Shown here: in pieces, positions 37,135 to 48,129 of the stretch
How positions within the stretch are numbered: the stretch's first letter is position 1
Layout: every line of letters begins with the position of its first letter
Assembly (NCBI RefSeq): GCF_017591425.1
Contig: NW_024466307.1
Span: 1 to 64,000, forward strand
Reading direction: 5' to 3'
DNA length: 64,000 nucleotides
DNA from: Ochotona curzoniae
Lineage: Eukaryota > Chordata > Mammalia > Lagomorpha > Ochotonidae
Notes under the pieces: model-generated
Told to the model about the DNA's origin: nothing
The model's database searches: none
What the model saw: only the letters and a program-made list of their open reading frames with translations
Made by a program: the position numbers and the translations under genes

Positions 37135-39286
37135 CTGCTCCACTTGCTAAAGAACGCACGGGCCTGCATCTCACGGTGCTCTGCGAGGAAGGGTGGTGGT
37201 GGTAAGGTTTCTGGTACCTCATCTGCCAAAGTTCAACGCCAGTCAGCTGCTGTGTAACTCCGGCTCCAGAGGGCCTGTGGGGATGCTGACGTGGGACTCT
37301 ATCTCCCAGAGGGCCTGTGGGGACGCTGACGTGGGACCCTATCCCAGGATTCTCTCAGTGCCGTGACGTAGTACCTTGCTGTTAAAGGCACCCTGCCACT
37401 TCCTATCACAGAGACCCAGGCTGATACAAGGGCCCAAGTGCCCTCCTCCCCTACCGGGCCTTGGTATGTGGGTCGTTTGGCCTTGGACCCCTGATCTTCC
37501 TACCATTCGTGTCCGGGAACACTGTCCGGGACCCCCACCTGATGCTAGGATGCCTTGAGTTGGGCTGTCTAGAGCTCAGAAAGCCTGAGCCCAGCAGAGG
37601 TAGAAAGGGCGGCTACGTGCGCCCTCCAGTGGACACCAGCACTCACTGCAGGATGCTCATCTAGACTCTCCTGCCCAAAAAAGAGAAGCAGCGCAGCCAC
37701 ACAGGCTTTCTCTCACAGACACTCTTTAGATAGGTTGCACAGGAGTCCCATGGTGGAAGCTCTACGCACGCCCTCGGGGTCTGCATTGGCTGACAAAAGC
37801 AGTCTAGAGCCAAAGCACAGCACACAGCAAGCTCCCTCCCAGGAGGCCGGCAGCTTTCTGTCTCTTTCTTCCTCCCTCCCTCCCTCCTGCCTCCCTCTGT
37901 CCTGTTTGCTTTGAAGCACAGAGGAACAGAGAGGGAAGAGACAGCAAACTTTCTTGCATCTGTTGGCTCACTTCCCCGAATGCCACCACCAGGGCCAGCT
38001 GTGGCTGGGCCAGGACAAGCCCAGGAATCAGCAGCTTCCTCCAGATCTCCCACAGGGGCACAAGGGCCACAGTGCCACAGGGGCACAGGGGCACCAGCCC
38101 CTGAACCATCCTCTGCTACTCTCCCAGGTTGATCGGCAGGGAGCTGGACCGCAAGGGAAGCAGCCAGGATTTGAAACAGCACCCATACAGCCCATCTGCC
38201 TGGCAGGCTGAGGCTTGACCCACTGGGACAACACCCCGCGCCACCCCACACCACCCGACTCTAGCCCCTGCCGGTTTCTTCAGCAGCTCCTTCACTAAGA
38301 CCGGAGAAGGTTCCTGCCTCCCTGGTTTGCACAACATATGCCGTTGCGTGCTGTGAGAGCGGCCGTTACAGATGAGGAATCCAGGCATGTTGCTACTCTA
38401 CCTGTCCTGGTGAGAAGGACCTCTGTGCAGAACAGACGTCAGCTGTTGGGGTGTCCTGTGGCAGGTGGCACATCAGCGGCGGCCGATGGTGCACAGCTGA
38501 CTTGCAGGAGAAAGAGTCTTGAGTCCAGGATGATCCCTGGAGGAGGGTGAAGCACTCGCTGGTGAACGAGAGGGCAGCAGCATCTGGGAGGAGGCTGTGG
38601 GGCCAAATTCCTGCCTCAAAAGCACATGACAGGGATGCCTGAGCCCTCAAGTGCTAGCTAGGGGTAGAAAGGGCAGCTTTGCGCACCCTCTCCTGTGCAG
38701 GGAGCACAGGCCCTGAAAGCCCTCTGTTGTGCAGGCCTTGGTGGCTCCCCAGCCACCGTCATACCTGCTGGGCAGCAGGACTGCATGTTCCAGGGTGCTC
38801 TCAGAGCAGCTAGGGCCTGGGACCTCCTATTCCAGATGGCTGGTGACCTCTGGTGCCTACTTACCCATCCACCTGCTCCTGGCTTATGAGCCCCATGCCC
38901 AGGCACCACCCACCTAGGCAGAGGAAGGCCAAATGGAGTCGGCCTTCTTAAACTCCACCCCACACATGTAAAAATACATGAAGCCCTCTCCGCAGCCCAT
39001 CCATCGGGAAGCTGCTCTGTTACGGCCGGCTGCTCCAGGAACATGGGACACGACAAGGGTCTGAGAGATTGAGGCACCAACTGGAGACCAGTGATGGTGG
39101 AAGTCTCTCTGAGGCCTACCTTACTTGCCTTCTCTCTTGACCTTTCAGCTGCTTCTTGTTTACTCTTTACCCTACACCCTCATTAGCGCAGATTGGCTAC
39201 AGCTGAGACCAGGTGCTTCTAGCCCCAAGCCCACTCACTGTAGTGCTGGGCTTAACGAGTGCTAGTCAACTCCTTAGCCCACAACA
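37135..39286. repeat. 2.1-kb array unit 7
   Basis: The unit is 2152 bp because of a 4-bp duplication (ccatccat) near 38998-39005. The left two thirds match unit 6. From about 38900 substitutions rise (aggcaccaccc, aaatggagtc, aacatggg, ttacttgcc). The transition from homogenised core to diverged edge therefore lies inside this unit. Confidence 0.9.
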
Positions 39287-40118
39287 CTGCTCTACTTGCT
39301 AAAGAACGCACAGGCCTGCATCTCACGGTGCCCTCATCCCCTATCGGGCCTTGGTATGTGGGTCATTTGGCCTTGCACCCCTGATCTTCCTAGGATTCTT
39401 TTTTGGGAGCACTGTCCGGGAACCCCACCTGACGCTGGGATGGCTAGGGGCCGGCCTGTCTAGCGCTCTGAAGGCCTAAGCCCATCCGGGATACAAAGGG
39501 CAGCTTTGCCCGCCCTCTCGTGGCCAATAGCACTCACTGCAGGACGCTCCTCCTGCCAGATCAAGGGAAGCCGACCCAGCCCAGAGAGGCACTTTCTCTC
39601 AAGACCCTCTTTACAGAGGTTGCACAGGAGTTCCATGACAGAAGCCCTACACACGCCCTCGGGGTTTGCATTCGCACGGAAAAAAGCAGTCTAGAGCCAC
39701 AGCACAGCACAGCACACAGCACAGCACATAGCATGCTCCCTCCCAGGATCCCGGCAGCTTTCTGTCTCTTCCTGCCTGCCTGCCTGCCTGCTAGCCTCCC
39801 TCTGTCCTGTTTGCTTTGAAACACAGAGCAACAGAGAGGGAGAGGCAGCAATCTTTCTTGCATCTGCTGGCTCACTTCCTCAGGGACCACCACCAGAGCC
39901 AGCAGTGGCTGGGCCAGGACAAGCCTGGGAATCAGGAGCTTCCTCCAGATCTCCCACAGGAACACAGGGCCACAGGGCACGGGGGCACAAACCCCTGCAC
40001 CATCCTCTGCTGCTCTCCCAGGAGTACCGGCAGGGAGCTGGACTGCAGCGGAAGTGGCCATGACCTGAAGCTTCAGCCATATAGGGCAATCACTTTGCAG
40101 GCCACCGCTTGACACACT
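39287..40118. repeat. 2.1-kb array unit 8 (diverged, internally deleted, partial)
   Basis: The unit starts with ctgctctacttgctaaag. At about 39330 it jumps from cacggtg to ccctcatcccctatcgggcc, omitting roughly 260 bp (the TGACGTGG motif cluster) present in other units. The junction shares gtgc on both sides. The rest, to 40118, aligns to the unit with many substitutions and then stops in actaaacactaacccaaaccc, which is weakly telomere-like. Confidence 0.85.
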
Positions 40119-41394
40119 AAACACTAACCCAAACCCAAAGTCTCCCACTGACATTTTTCAGATGTTCCCATCATAGTCTCCATCTTTGCATAAGGCTCCA
40201 GAGACCAACTAACAGTTTACTGTGGTTGCGATTTTTCAGGAATTTCTTGTTCCTTGACCTTGGTAGCTTTAGCAGTTCTTAATTTTGTTGCTACCTCAAA
40301 GAGCAGTGCATAAATTAAAGCACAAATACCACCAGTGACCACTTAATAGTAGATCGGCATCAGGCTGCTGCTTATTATATGGGCTCTTCTGGCTGTGGGC
40401 CCGCTGTCCAACTCCTGCCAGCACTTCCCAGCCTCACTGCTTACAGGTGTGACGGGGCCTGGAGGCTGCATGTGGGGCAACTGGCCAGATGGAGGTGATG
40501 GCACAAGAAAGGAATAATGACCTCTTCTATTGTCCTTGTTCCACATGCCAGCAGAGCCAGGCACACCAATGACTCAACACAGGCCTCATGGCAGCTGGGT
40601 CTCCTGAGGAGTCACAGGCCCATTCACACAGCTCCAGCCCTGGCCATGACCTTGTGGAAAGCCTGGTCCCTTCCACAGAATTCCCAAGAGACTGAGTCCC
40701 AGCTGCCCCCACTCTGTGCCACATTACAAGAGCAAGCCTGACTGTCCCATCTCTTCTCCATCCCTCAGAAAGGAGGAGGCCTCTGTTCTGGTCACCAGCC
40801 CTGACCATGGCTATGACCTTTATGCTCCTCAAGGAGTTAGGCCCTCCATGTGATGTGGTTGGGATGCCTGCCTCCCACGAAAGGAGGCCAATCCCACTAC
40901 TGCTTCCAATCCTGCAGCCTGGGTGGGGACAGGGAGGAATCAGACTGGAGTCACAGTGGCAAAGCTAGAACTATCTAGTTCTAGGTCCATTTAGAATCAC
41001 AATGCCCACCATCTACTCACACAGGTTGCCTCCCCTTGCTGCCCCAGTGAAGAGAAAATTTGGTCCCTCAGCTGCTGAATTGTACCCCTGTCCCTCAGGC
41101 CTCAGGAGACTCTTCCCATATGGCTTCTGTCCCCCTTCCTGCTCAACTTACACCCTCCTGCTTTTTCCTTGCAAGTCACTGCCTTCCTGGCCCGCCTTCC
41201 CTGAGTCCCCTCAACCCTTGCATGGTCCCAATCCCCTGCCACCAATAGGAGTAAGGATCTAAAAGCAAACAGATGCCAAGGCTGGCCTAGCTGAGGAAGC
41301 AGGGGACCCGGTGGAAAGACAGGAATTCGATGGTAGCAGTAACCCAAACATGTGGGTGTCTGCTTCATGGCTGCTCCCAGTGGCCCTGGAGGGG
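40119..41394. other. Intergenic, nothing recognised
   Basis: Ordinary mammalian-type sequence between the 2.1-kb array and the MIR-like element. Reading frames are short with no recognisable domains. No tandem repeat or young SINE was seen. Confidence 0.5.
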
Positions 41395-41530
41395 TGTAGT
41401 ACTGCATATCCCATTTTACAGATCAACACAACAAGGCACCCAGGTGAGATATAACCTGCTCCAGATCACACAGTTCCTAAGTGGCTGAGCCAGGACTCCA
41501 GCCCAGGTCCTTCCCAGTGCCTCTCTTTGG
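41395..41530 (+). mobile_element. MIR-like SINE fragment
   Basis: The order of cccattttacagat, aggtgagatataacctgctccagatcacacagttcctaagtggc and gagccaggactccagcccaggtc follows the conserved core and 3' part of mammalian MIR elements (tcacacagctagtaagtggcagagccaggattcaaacccaggtc type). It is old and diverged. Confidence 0.6.
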
Positions 41531-41784
41531 AGGGAGCATGGTATCTGTGAGATAGGAGAGATATAAGGCAGCACCTCCTTTGCACTGGCTATTCCCTGTT
41601 CTAAAAGGTTCCTTCTTCCATCCCTCTTTCACCACCACCAAGTCCCACTTAAGCTTCAGGATGAGGATAAATCACGTTCTGCACCCAATGACTGTGCTCA
41701 GTGGTCCCCATGCTTGCTGCTTTGTCTGTGTGCCCTTGAGCTTGGCCATGGCTTCTTGTGATTTTTTACAACTCTTTTGTATTT

Positions 41785-42025
41785 AGATTGTATCTGAAAG
41801 GCAGAGGCACACAGACTGTGCAAGACAGAATGGGATATTTCACCTGTTGGTTCACTCCTTGAATGCCTGCAACAGCTGGGCTCAGCCAGGCTGAAGCCAA
41901 GAGCCAGATCTCTCGCCTGGGTGGCAGGAACCCAAGGACTTGAGCCCTCAATGCTGCCTCCAGGGTCTGCAGATCCAAGCCCAGGCCCCTCTGATACGGG
42001 ATGCAAGTGTGCTATGCCAGAACCT
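41785..42025 (-). mobile_element. Old CSINE, antisense
   Basis: It begins with tttagattgtatctgaaaggcagaggcacacagac and continues with ttggttcactccttgaatgcctgcaacagctggg, agccaagagccag and caggaacccaaggacttgagccctcaatgctgcctccaggg. This is the CSINE body in reverse order with many substitutions. Confidence 0.7.
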
Positions 42026-43557
42026 GGACCCTGGGACACAATTCCACTGGTCCTGGGTTCTTAAAGGCATCACACAAGCATGGACTATTCCAGATAAACT
42101 GAGAAAAACTTGATGCTTCCAGGGATGCTACCGAGTGGACAGATAATCCACAGGGAAAACATCTGCAAATCACAGCACACAAAGGCCACCCCATAGAAAC
42201 AACACTTACAAATCAACAACAAAAGGCTCTGTGACAAAAAAGGCAGAGGATTGGGGTAGGTCTTTCTCCAGCACAAATGACCAATCAGCTCATAGAGATA
42301 CTGGACATCCTGGGAATGGGATCTGTTTACCCCCTAGTCTCAGGTAAAATCAGGATTGGGGACTTGAATTCCTGCTGGTCTGGTCTTATCTGTCATGGGG
42401 CTGGGTTGGGTTTTGGGTCTGTGAGGCTCAACACCCTTTTGTGAAGGGAAGCAACATATCCTTGACTGGGATCAAGGGCTCAGTGGGAACATAGGCATGG
42501 GTGGGCACCAGAAGTGGTTCCCTTCCTCTTTCCTCCTTCCTACACTAAGAGGGAGAAGCAGACACAAGAACCAATCCTCCTCCCCAGTGAAATAGGAGCA
42601 AGCCCCAGAGCAAAGACAGACACAAAAGGAGACTCCTACAGCAGGGCTGGTGTGGTCTCAGCTGCTTGTAACCAGCTCCCCACAGGCACTCCACCACCAC
42701 CATTTACCTGCCCTGCTTATGGCAGGAAAGCCCCAGCTGGGGCCACAGAGCCACCCCCAACTTCTCCCATATACCTGTACCACTCCAAAGCATACCAGTT
42801 CCTATGGCTGTTGAGGGGTCCAGCCTTGTGGGAAATGTGGTGGGCAGGGGCATGGGGGGGGGACTGGTGCACTTGCAACAGGGAAACAAACACATCATGC
42901 CAGCTTGGGGACCTGGGGCTGTGCCAACATCCTCCTCCTCCAGACCTGGGAACAGCCAGGTCATGCAGGGTCCCATGGAATTGTGATGGCTTCTGGGAGG
43001 GGCACCCCTAGGCTCCTGCTGTTCCATCCCTTGCCCTGGGCCCGGATGACCTTCTCCAACGTCAGGAAAGCTTCTCCAACTTCCTGACCCTTGGCCCTTG
43101 GTCTCTCAGCTGTGACTCCTCATTCCCACAGCCATGTGCCCACAACTGCCTGCACCTTCCTCACAAGCCAGCTTGGAAGCTTCTGAGTCAGGCGAGGCTC
43201 TGAATCCCAGCCTGATCCACACACAGCTCCCCTCAAAGACGGGCACATGTGCATGTGAGCCCAGGGCTAGCTGATACACATTCCCAAGGTCCACAGTCCA
43301 CACCGCAGGCTTCAGGAAGGAACCCTCGGCCAACAACCACAAAAGGAGCAACGGGCAGAGGAAGAGATGCCCGCCCTAGTGCTGCTCATCAAAGAGATGC
43401 TGGAAACAACCCCAACATCCATCAGCCGACTGAGACACCAGTCAGCACACCACCGCCAAACGCTGGCCACGGACAAACAAGGCAGCTGTAAATCTGCACC
43501 TCAGCACACGTATCAGGACATAGTTTCAGTAAACAACACAGGGAGTTCAAAACAAAC
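42026..43557. other. Intergenic / ANHX downstream region, nothing recognised
   Basis: No domain, tandem repeat or young transposon was recognised. Reading frames up to about 165 codons exist, but they have no family resemblance and overlap open frames on the other strand. Confidence 0.45.
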
Positions 43558-43563
43558 TTTAAT
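43558..43563 (-). terminator. ANHX: Candidate ANHX polyadenylation signal (ATTAAA)
   Basis: The minus strand reads ATTAAA, the second most common vertebrate poly(A) hexamer, about 480 bases beyond the inferred ancestral ANHX stop (44040-44042). A T-rich stretch follows within about 40 bases on the minus strand. The position is plausible, but other signals may be used. Confidence 0.35.
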
Positions 43564-44042
43564 TTGGTTTAACACAATAGTTGTTAAGCAAACAATGAAT
43601 TACAATCTGAAAACACACCCCATTCAACCTTGCAGAAAACCCCAGTACTCAGAAAAGTCTCCACAACCACAAGGCAGTCAGCATGATCACCCGCCAGGCC
43701 TTCCTCACAAAGCTACCTGACATGAGGGCACCTGGCCTGAAGCAGGAAAGGCGAGAGCAGCTGCAGTGGACTGTCCTTCTTTGCAGAAACCCAGGGAGCT
43801 CCAGTCCAGTCTATCCATGCCTCAGTGGACAGATCCACCTCCAGCTGCTGAGCCGCCAACTTTTCCCAGATGCATTCCCCAACACAAGGAGCTGCTGACC
43901 AAACTGTTCACACATGGCTGCAAGCTAAGCAGCTCTTGGCATCCAACAGGACCCTCTGCATTCTATCCAGAATACTGCAACTGGTTGTGTTGGACACATG
44001 TCATTGTCCTAGGGACTGGCCTGGCTCCAGAGGGACAGTTCA

Positions 44043-44126
44043 GCTGAGACTGCCCCCTGAGAACTCCAGGAGCATCTTGGCTCCCCAGAAACCATCTCAC
44101 CAAGCTTGGCCACTAAAGCACTGCAC
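44043..44126 (-). CDS. ANHX: ANHX last coding exon, with in-frame TGA
   Basis: The acceptor is ccccgcag just upstream (44127-44134). The exon opens in phase 0 with V-Q-C-F-S-G-Q-A-W and then meets TGA at 44097-44099. Beyond it the same frame continues for 18 codons (D-G-F-W-G-A-K-M-L-L-E-F-S-G-G-S-L-S) to a TGA at 44040-44042. That downstream peptide resembles the remembered C-terminus of the mammalian family, which has a coding triplet at the stop position. The likely ancestral change is a glycine codon (GGA) to TGA, but this is inference. As written, the protein loses its last 18 residues. Confidence 0.8.
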
Positions 44127-44367
44127 CTGCGGGGCGGAACAAAACATGGACTTACACACAGAAGCTGCCTTCCCATCTGGAAAACTGGCACCTATAGACC
44201 CACACATGAACTCAGGAGGGAATGCTGCCCCACAGCATGCCACATCCCAGCTCCTAGCCCACCAACAGCCTGTTCCTCTCTGCCCACTTTAAATCCCCAA
44301 AAACAGCACTGGCTGAGTGCATGTGACTTGGGGATCACATATCCCAAAGCTTGTAGGAAGGCCTCAC

Positions 44368-44452
44368 CTGGCTGGGGGGCAGGTGCTGGCTAAGCTCCAC
44401 AGCAGACCCAGAGTCAAGGAAGGTGGGTGAGGCTGGCAGCAGATCTGGAGGG
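44368..44452 (-). CDS. ANHX: ANHX coding exon 8
   Basis: 85 bases. The acceptor is cccctcttctag and the donor is CAG|GTGAGG. It enters in phase 2 (AG from the previous exon plus C gives Ser) and leaves in phase 0. It encodes S-P-P-D-L-L-P-A-S-P-T-F-L-D-S-G then A-V-E-L-S-Q-H-L-P-P-S-Q, a Pro/Ser-rich tail typical of this protein. The exact phase match to both neighbours supports the exon. Confidence 0.85.
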
Positions 44453-45534
44453 CTAGAAGAGGGGGTGTGAGGCAAGGCCCTGTTTTGAAGCAACAGGTGG
44501 GGAAAGGCCCTATCAGGAGCCACTCTAAGGGCTTGACATACATCACACATGATGCTCTTTCCAGGACCCTCATGGCTGTACAGCTAACAGAACAGGACAC
44601 ATCCAGCAGTCACTCACTAGTCACAGAGGGTACCTGTGAGGGGTCAGAACAGGCTCCAGCAGAAGCTGGGAGCAAAGAGTTGGGGGACAGCAGTGCCTGG
44701 GGTGTGTGAAGGAGATGGGAGGAACAATAGGGAATTCACAGGCAGTCATTTGGGACGAGGGCCACACAACATGTGCTTGCAGTGGAATCTGAGCAGGCAA
44801 CCGGCAGTCACTCAGCACAACAGTGACATCCCAGCACTTCAGCTGACCAGGAAATGAACTGGAACTCCTAAACATGTGCACCACATGTCCACCATGGGAT
44901 CCACCACCACACTCCCTGAGAAACCACAGCAAACACACAGATGGCACAGCACAGGCCTGTTCACAGTAGCCTGTGACTGCCCCAAACCAGGATGTAGCTC
45001 TCAGCACAGCTGTGGCTTCCTGGTGGACAGAGGTAACCCAGGGAAGCCACAGACATCAGTGTGACACACACCAATCACAGCTCAGCAAGGGACTCGCAAT
45101 CCTCTATACAGGAAGAAGTAAGGAGTCAGAGGAACGAAGAAGTGTCACAACGGCCATGTGGACAGACTGCTGGTGGCAGCCTCTGCCACATCTCTGCTCC
45201 CATCCACCTCTGAGGTACGGATTTTCTCACAACCTGAGTGCTGTAGTGAGTACAGCCACATACACACTCGGGGCTCCTGTAATTCTGCTCTCACTGGTCA
45301 GATTACAATACTTGTACTCTGAAGACATGGTCCTGGGGCTGCCATTCTGCGGCACCACAGGCAGTGCTGCTCCCTCCTCCACTGGAGGACTGCACACCCA
45401 GTCACAAGCCTGCTGACCCTGGCAGCCTTGTTCTCCATTTCCACCTGTCCACAGCACTGATGCCACCAGCAAAGTCTCACAGGGTACTTAAGAGACTCCC
45501 CGAAGTCCCTTTAGAACTCATTCAGAGACCCAGT
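44453..45534 (-). other. ANHX intron 8, distal part; nothing recognised
   Basis: The part of the intron between exons 8 and 7 that lies before the SINE at 45535. No further exon with consensus splice sites and a family-like peptide was found. Short open frames on both strands have no recognisable homology. Confidence 0.45.
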
Positions 45535-45882
45535 GTGATAGCTAGTGGCTAAATCCTTGCATTGCATGCCTGGGATTCCATATGGGTGCTTGTTCATGTC
45601 CCAGCTGCCCCACTTCCTTTCCAGCTCCTTGCTGTGTCCTGGGAAAGCAGTAAAGGATGGCCCAAAGCCTTGGGACCCTGCACCCACACGGGAGACTCAG
45701 AAGAAGCTCCTGACTCTTGATCAGCTCAGCTCTGGCCACTGTGGCCACTTGAGGAGTGAACCAGTGGACAGAGATGTTTCTGTCTCTCCTTTTCTCTGTG
45801 AACCAGTGGACAGAAATGTTTCTGTCTCTCCTTTTCTCTGTATGTCTGCCATTCCAATAATTAAAAAAATTTTTTTAAAATA
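45535..45882 (+). mobile_element. CSINE, sense, with internal 42-bp duplication
   Basis: A full-length middle-aged CSINE: head gatagctagtggctaaatcc, body ttccatatgggtgcttgttcatgtcccagctgcccc, and ggaaagcagtaaaggatggccc through to an A-rich tail at about 45882. Within its 3' half, 45756-45797 is repeated at 45798-45839 with a single difference (gag/gaa). It lies in ANHX intron 8. Confidence 0.9.
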
Positions 45883-46072
45883 AACCTATCACTGGGAGAA
45901 TAAAATCAGATCTTGATCCTACTTAGAAACCGACAGCGTTTGCTTGGGAAAAAACGACAGCAAAGGTTTCTGGGGCTCACGGAAGTCTCAGTAGAAGAAT
46001 TTCCGAAGTCCCCAGCTGCTGATGCCCATCGACACGCCAGGCATCAACTCAGCCTGTGACTGGGGCACTTAC

Positions 46073-46217
46073 CTCTGGGGGAGAAAGAAGTCAGGATCTG
46101 GCATGAGGGGCTGCGTCACCAGGAAACCACCGACCTGGACTGCCCCTCCACTGCCTGAGCCAGGGCCCTGCTCCAGGTACACACTCGGCAGACTGCCACT
46201 GGATGGGTCAGTAAATC
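46073..46217 (-). CDS. ANHX: ANHX coding exon 7
   Basis: 145 bases. The acceptor is gtttctctgcag and the donor is CAGAG|GTAAGTG. It enters in phase 1 and leaves in phase 2, matching both neighbours. It encodes GFTDPSSGSLPSVYLEQGPG and then G-F-L-V-T-Q-P-L-M-P-D-P-D-F-F-L-P-Q. The SFLVTQP-like motif is one I associate with the ANHX tail. There is no internal stop. Confidence 0.87.
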
Positions 46218-46404
46218 CTGCAGAGAAACCAATTTCAGCCCACAGAGGACACAAAGACAGCTGAGTGGAAAAAGTGACACAGTCCAGCACAGCTAGCTGG
46301 GGTGGCAACATAAAAACTCAGGAAAAAAACATTGCAACCACAACTGGTAATTGCCTTATTAGTCCTTAGGAGACAAACACAAAGGTTTGTTTGTCATGTA
46401 AGAT

Positions 46405-46698
46405 CTTACACCTCCCTCCCCAGTACTGCTCAGCCACTTGTCCCTCCATATAAGCATCAGTTAGCATCCCTGCTGCTCCACTTCTGATCCAGCATCCTGA
46501 ACATGCAACTGAAAAAGCTGCAGATGATGGCCCAAATCTTGGACCCCTGCACCCACGTGAGAGTCCTGGGTGAAGCTCCAGGCTCCTGGCTTTGGCTCCA
46601 CTGCAGTCACTGGTGAGTGAGCCCGCTAAAGGAAGATCCACCTCTCTCCCAGCCCCTCTTTGGAACTCAGACATTCAAATAAATAAGACTATATAAAA
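46405..46698 (+). mobile_element. Old CSINE, sense
   Basis: A diverged CSINE body (ctgctccacttctgatccagcatcctg, gatggcccaaatcttggacccctgcacccacgtgagagtcctggg, gaagctccaggctcctggc) ending in acattcaaataaataag. It lies in ANHX intron 7. Confidence 0.8.
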
Positions 46699-47109
46699 CA
46701 AACAAAAAAAATAGTTATGATGGATTGGTCAGTTCTGGGTGATCCTTTCTGACCCGAGTCTAGCAGCATGCGAACAGCCCTCATCTCAGAACCTGCAGGG
46801 AGACTCATTTTGTCCTCCTTCCTGTCTACCTGGTAGCTACCTGCCCAGACCAAGGAGGCCTTCCAGACCAGCTGGGGAAAGTCTGGATATCAGGGCTCAG
46901 ACATAGTGGAAAGATGGGTTCCATCTTCTTCAAGACAAAAGTGGAAAGTCTTGGCACATTGGCCAGGACTGGTGTGTCACATGGCAACTGGTGTCTGAGA
47001 GAGAGAGCTGGGACATAGAGCAGAGCAGACTGTTACTGAAAAGGCCCAGGTCTGCAGACACCATTCTTATTAAATTAAAAAAAAAAATCTTGAAAAGAAC
47101 TAAACCTGC

Positions 47110-47371
47110 AACTGGAGGGTGGGAGCAGGCATGTTGGAGTAGCAATAAAGTTAAGTCCAATCCAACTGCCTGTAAAGGCCTGCAGAAAGCAGAGCATGGT
47201 GTGAGTGGCTGGAACACTGTAGCCATGTGGGAGACCCAGATGAAGCTCCTGCTTTTGGCTTGTCCCAGCTTTGGCCATTTTAGTCACTTGGGGAGTGAGC
47301 CAGTGAACGGAAAACCTCCCTCTGCCTCTCCCTATCTCTCTGTAACTCTCACTTTAAAACAAATAAATGAG
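47110..47371 (+). mobile_element. Old CSINE, sense, partial
   Basis: The 3' half is clear (gccatgtgggagacccagatgaagctcctgcttttggct, cacttggggagtgagccagtgaac, ctctctgtaactctcactttaaaacaaataaat). The 5' half is badly diverged or missing. A second old CSINE begins at its tail. Confidence 0.75.
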
Positions 47372-47610
47372 CCAGTTTATATCATAGTGGGTAAAGCCTC
47401 TGCCTGTGATGCCAGCAACCCATATGGGCACCAGTTCAAGTCCCAGCTACTCCAGTTCTGATCCAGCTCCTCATAAAGTCCCTGGGAAAACAGGAGAGGA
47501 TGGTCCACAAGCTTGGATCCCTGTAGCCCCAAAGGAGACCTGAAAGAAGCCCCTGGCTCCTGGTTCCTGTTGCAGACATTTGGACAGTGAACCAGCAGTC
47601 CTGGAGCTGC
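47372..47610 (+). mobile_element. Old CSINE, sense, 3'-truncated
   Basis: Starts with gagccagtttatatcatagtgggtaaagcctctgcctgtgatgccagcaacccatatgggcaccagttcaagtcccagctactcc and runs to about aacagtgaaccagcag. It sits head to tail with the preceding CSINE. This arrangement is common when a SINE inserts into the A-rich tail of another. Confidence 0.75.
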
Positions 47611-47751
47611 TCAGAGCTCTGGGAACCATGGTTCCAACCAGGCCTGCAGACACTTCACCTAAAAATGACAGGGCAAAAGGAGGCTCCCAGCAACGAGTTT
47701 CCAAACAGAAGGTGTGAAACACAGTATCCCTGTTACAAAGGGAGACAATTT

Positions 47752-48080
47752 TTTAAAAAAGATTTATTTATTTATTGGAAAGTCAGATATACAGAGAGGA
47801 GGAGATACAGAGGAAAATCTTCCATCTGATGATTCACTCCCCAAGTGAGCGCAACGGCCTATGCTATGCCAATCTGAAGCCAGGATTCAGGAACTTCTTC
47901 CAGGTATCCCACACGGGTGCAGGGTCCCAAGGCTTTGGGCCGTCCTCGACCGCTTTCCTAGGCCACAAGCAGGAAGCTGGATGGGAAGTGGAGCAGCCGG
48001 GATTAGAACCGGTGCCCATATGGGATCCTGGTGCGTTCAAGGCGAGGACTTTAGCCGCTAGGCCACGCTGCCAGGTCCGA
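47752..48080 (-). mobile_element. Young CSINE, antisense
   Basis: Begins with an oligo(T)/gatttatttatttattggaaagtcagatatacagagag stretch and ends near gctaggccacgctgccaggtccg, so the SINE is full length on the minus strand. Its close match to 49340-49655 and 59100-59428 indicates the same recent subfamily. Confidence 0.9.
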
Positions 48081-48129
48081 CAATGTTTTTTTAAAATAAA
48101 AAAGCACAACTGTAAGAAACAAAAGCAAG

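Larger units (their letters stand above)
24165..40118. repeat. Tandem array of about 2148-bp subtelomeric units (seven units and a partial)
   Basis: The landmark ctgctccactt (one or two changes at the edges) recurs at 24201, 26394, 28542, 30690, 32838, 34987, 37135 and 39287. This gives spacings of 2193, 2148, 2148, 2148, 2149, 2148 and 2152 bp. By eye the units from 26394 to about 38900 differ by only a few substitutions. The first unit is moderately diverged in its left half, and the final partial unit (39287-40118) strongly so. Each unit contains a motif cluster with TGACGTGGGACT, a polypyrimidine tract and an old antisense CSINE relic. No conserved protein was recognised. The same open frames recur in every unit only because the units are nearly identical. 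Confidence 0.95.

Noticed and set aside
24769..38254. A repeated minus-strand frame of 197 codons (MVWGGAGCCPSG...) and others in every 2.1-kb unit, as a possible multicopy gene family
   Set aside because: Recurrence reflects near-identical DNA units. Several frames on both strands are equally preserved, the frame crosses an antisense SINE relic, and no domain is recognisable.
40119..43550. Additional protein genes suggested by frames of 100-165 codons
   Set aside because: No family motifs, no consistent splice sites, and similar lengths occur on the opposite strand.
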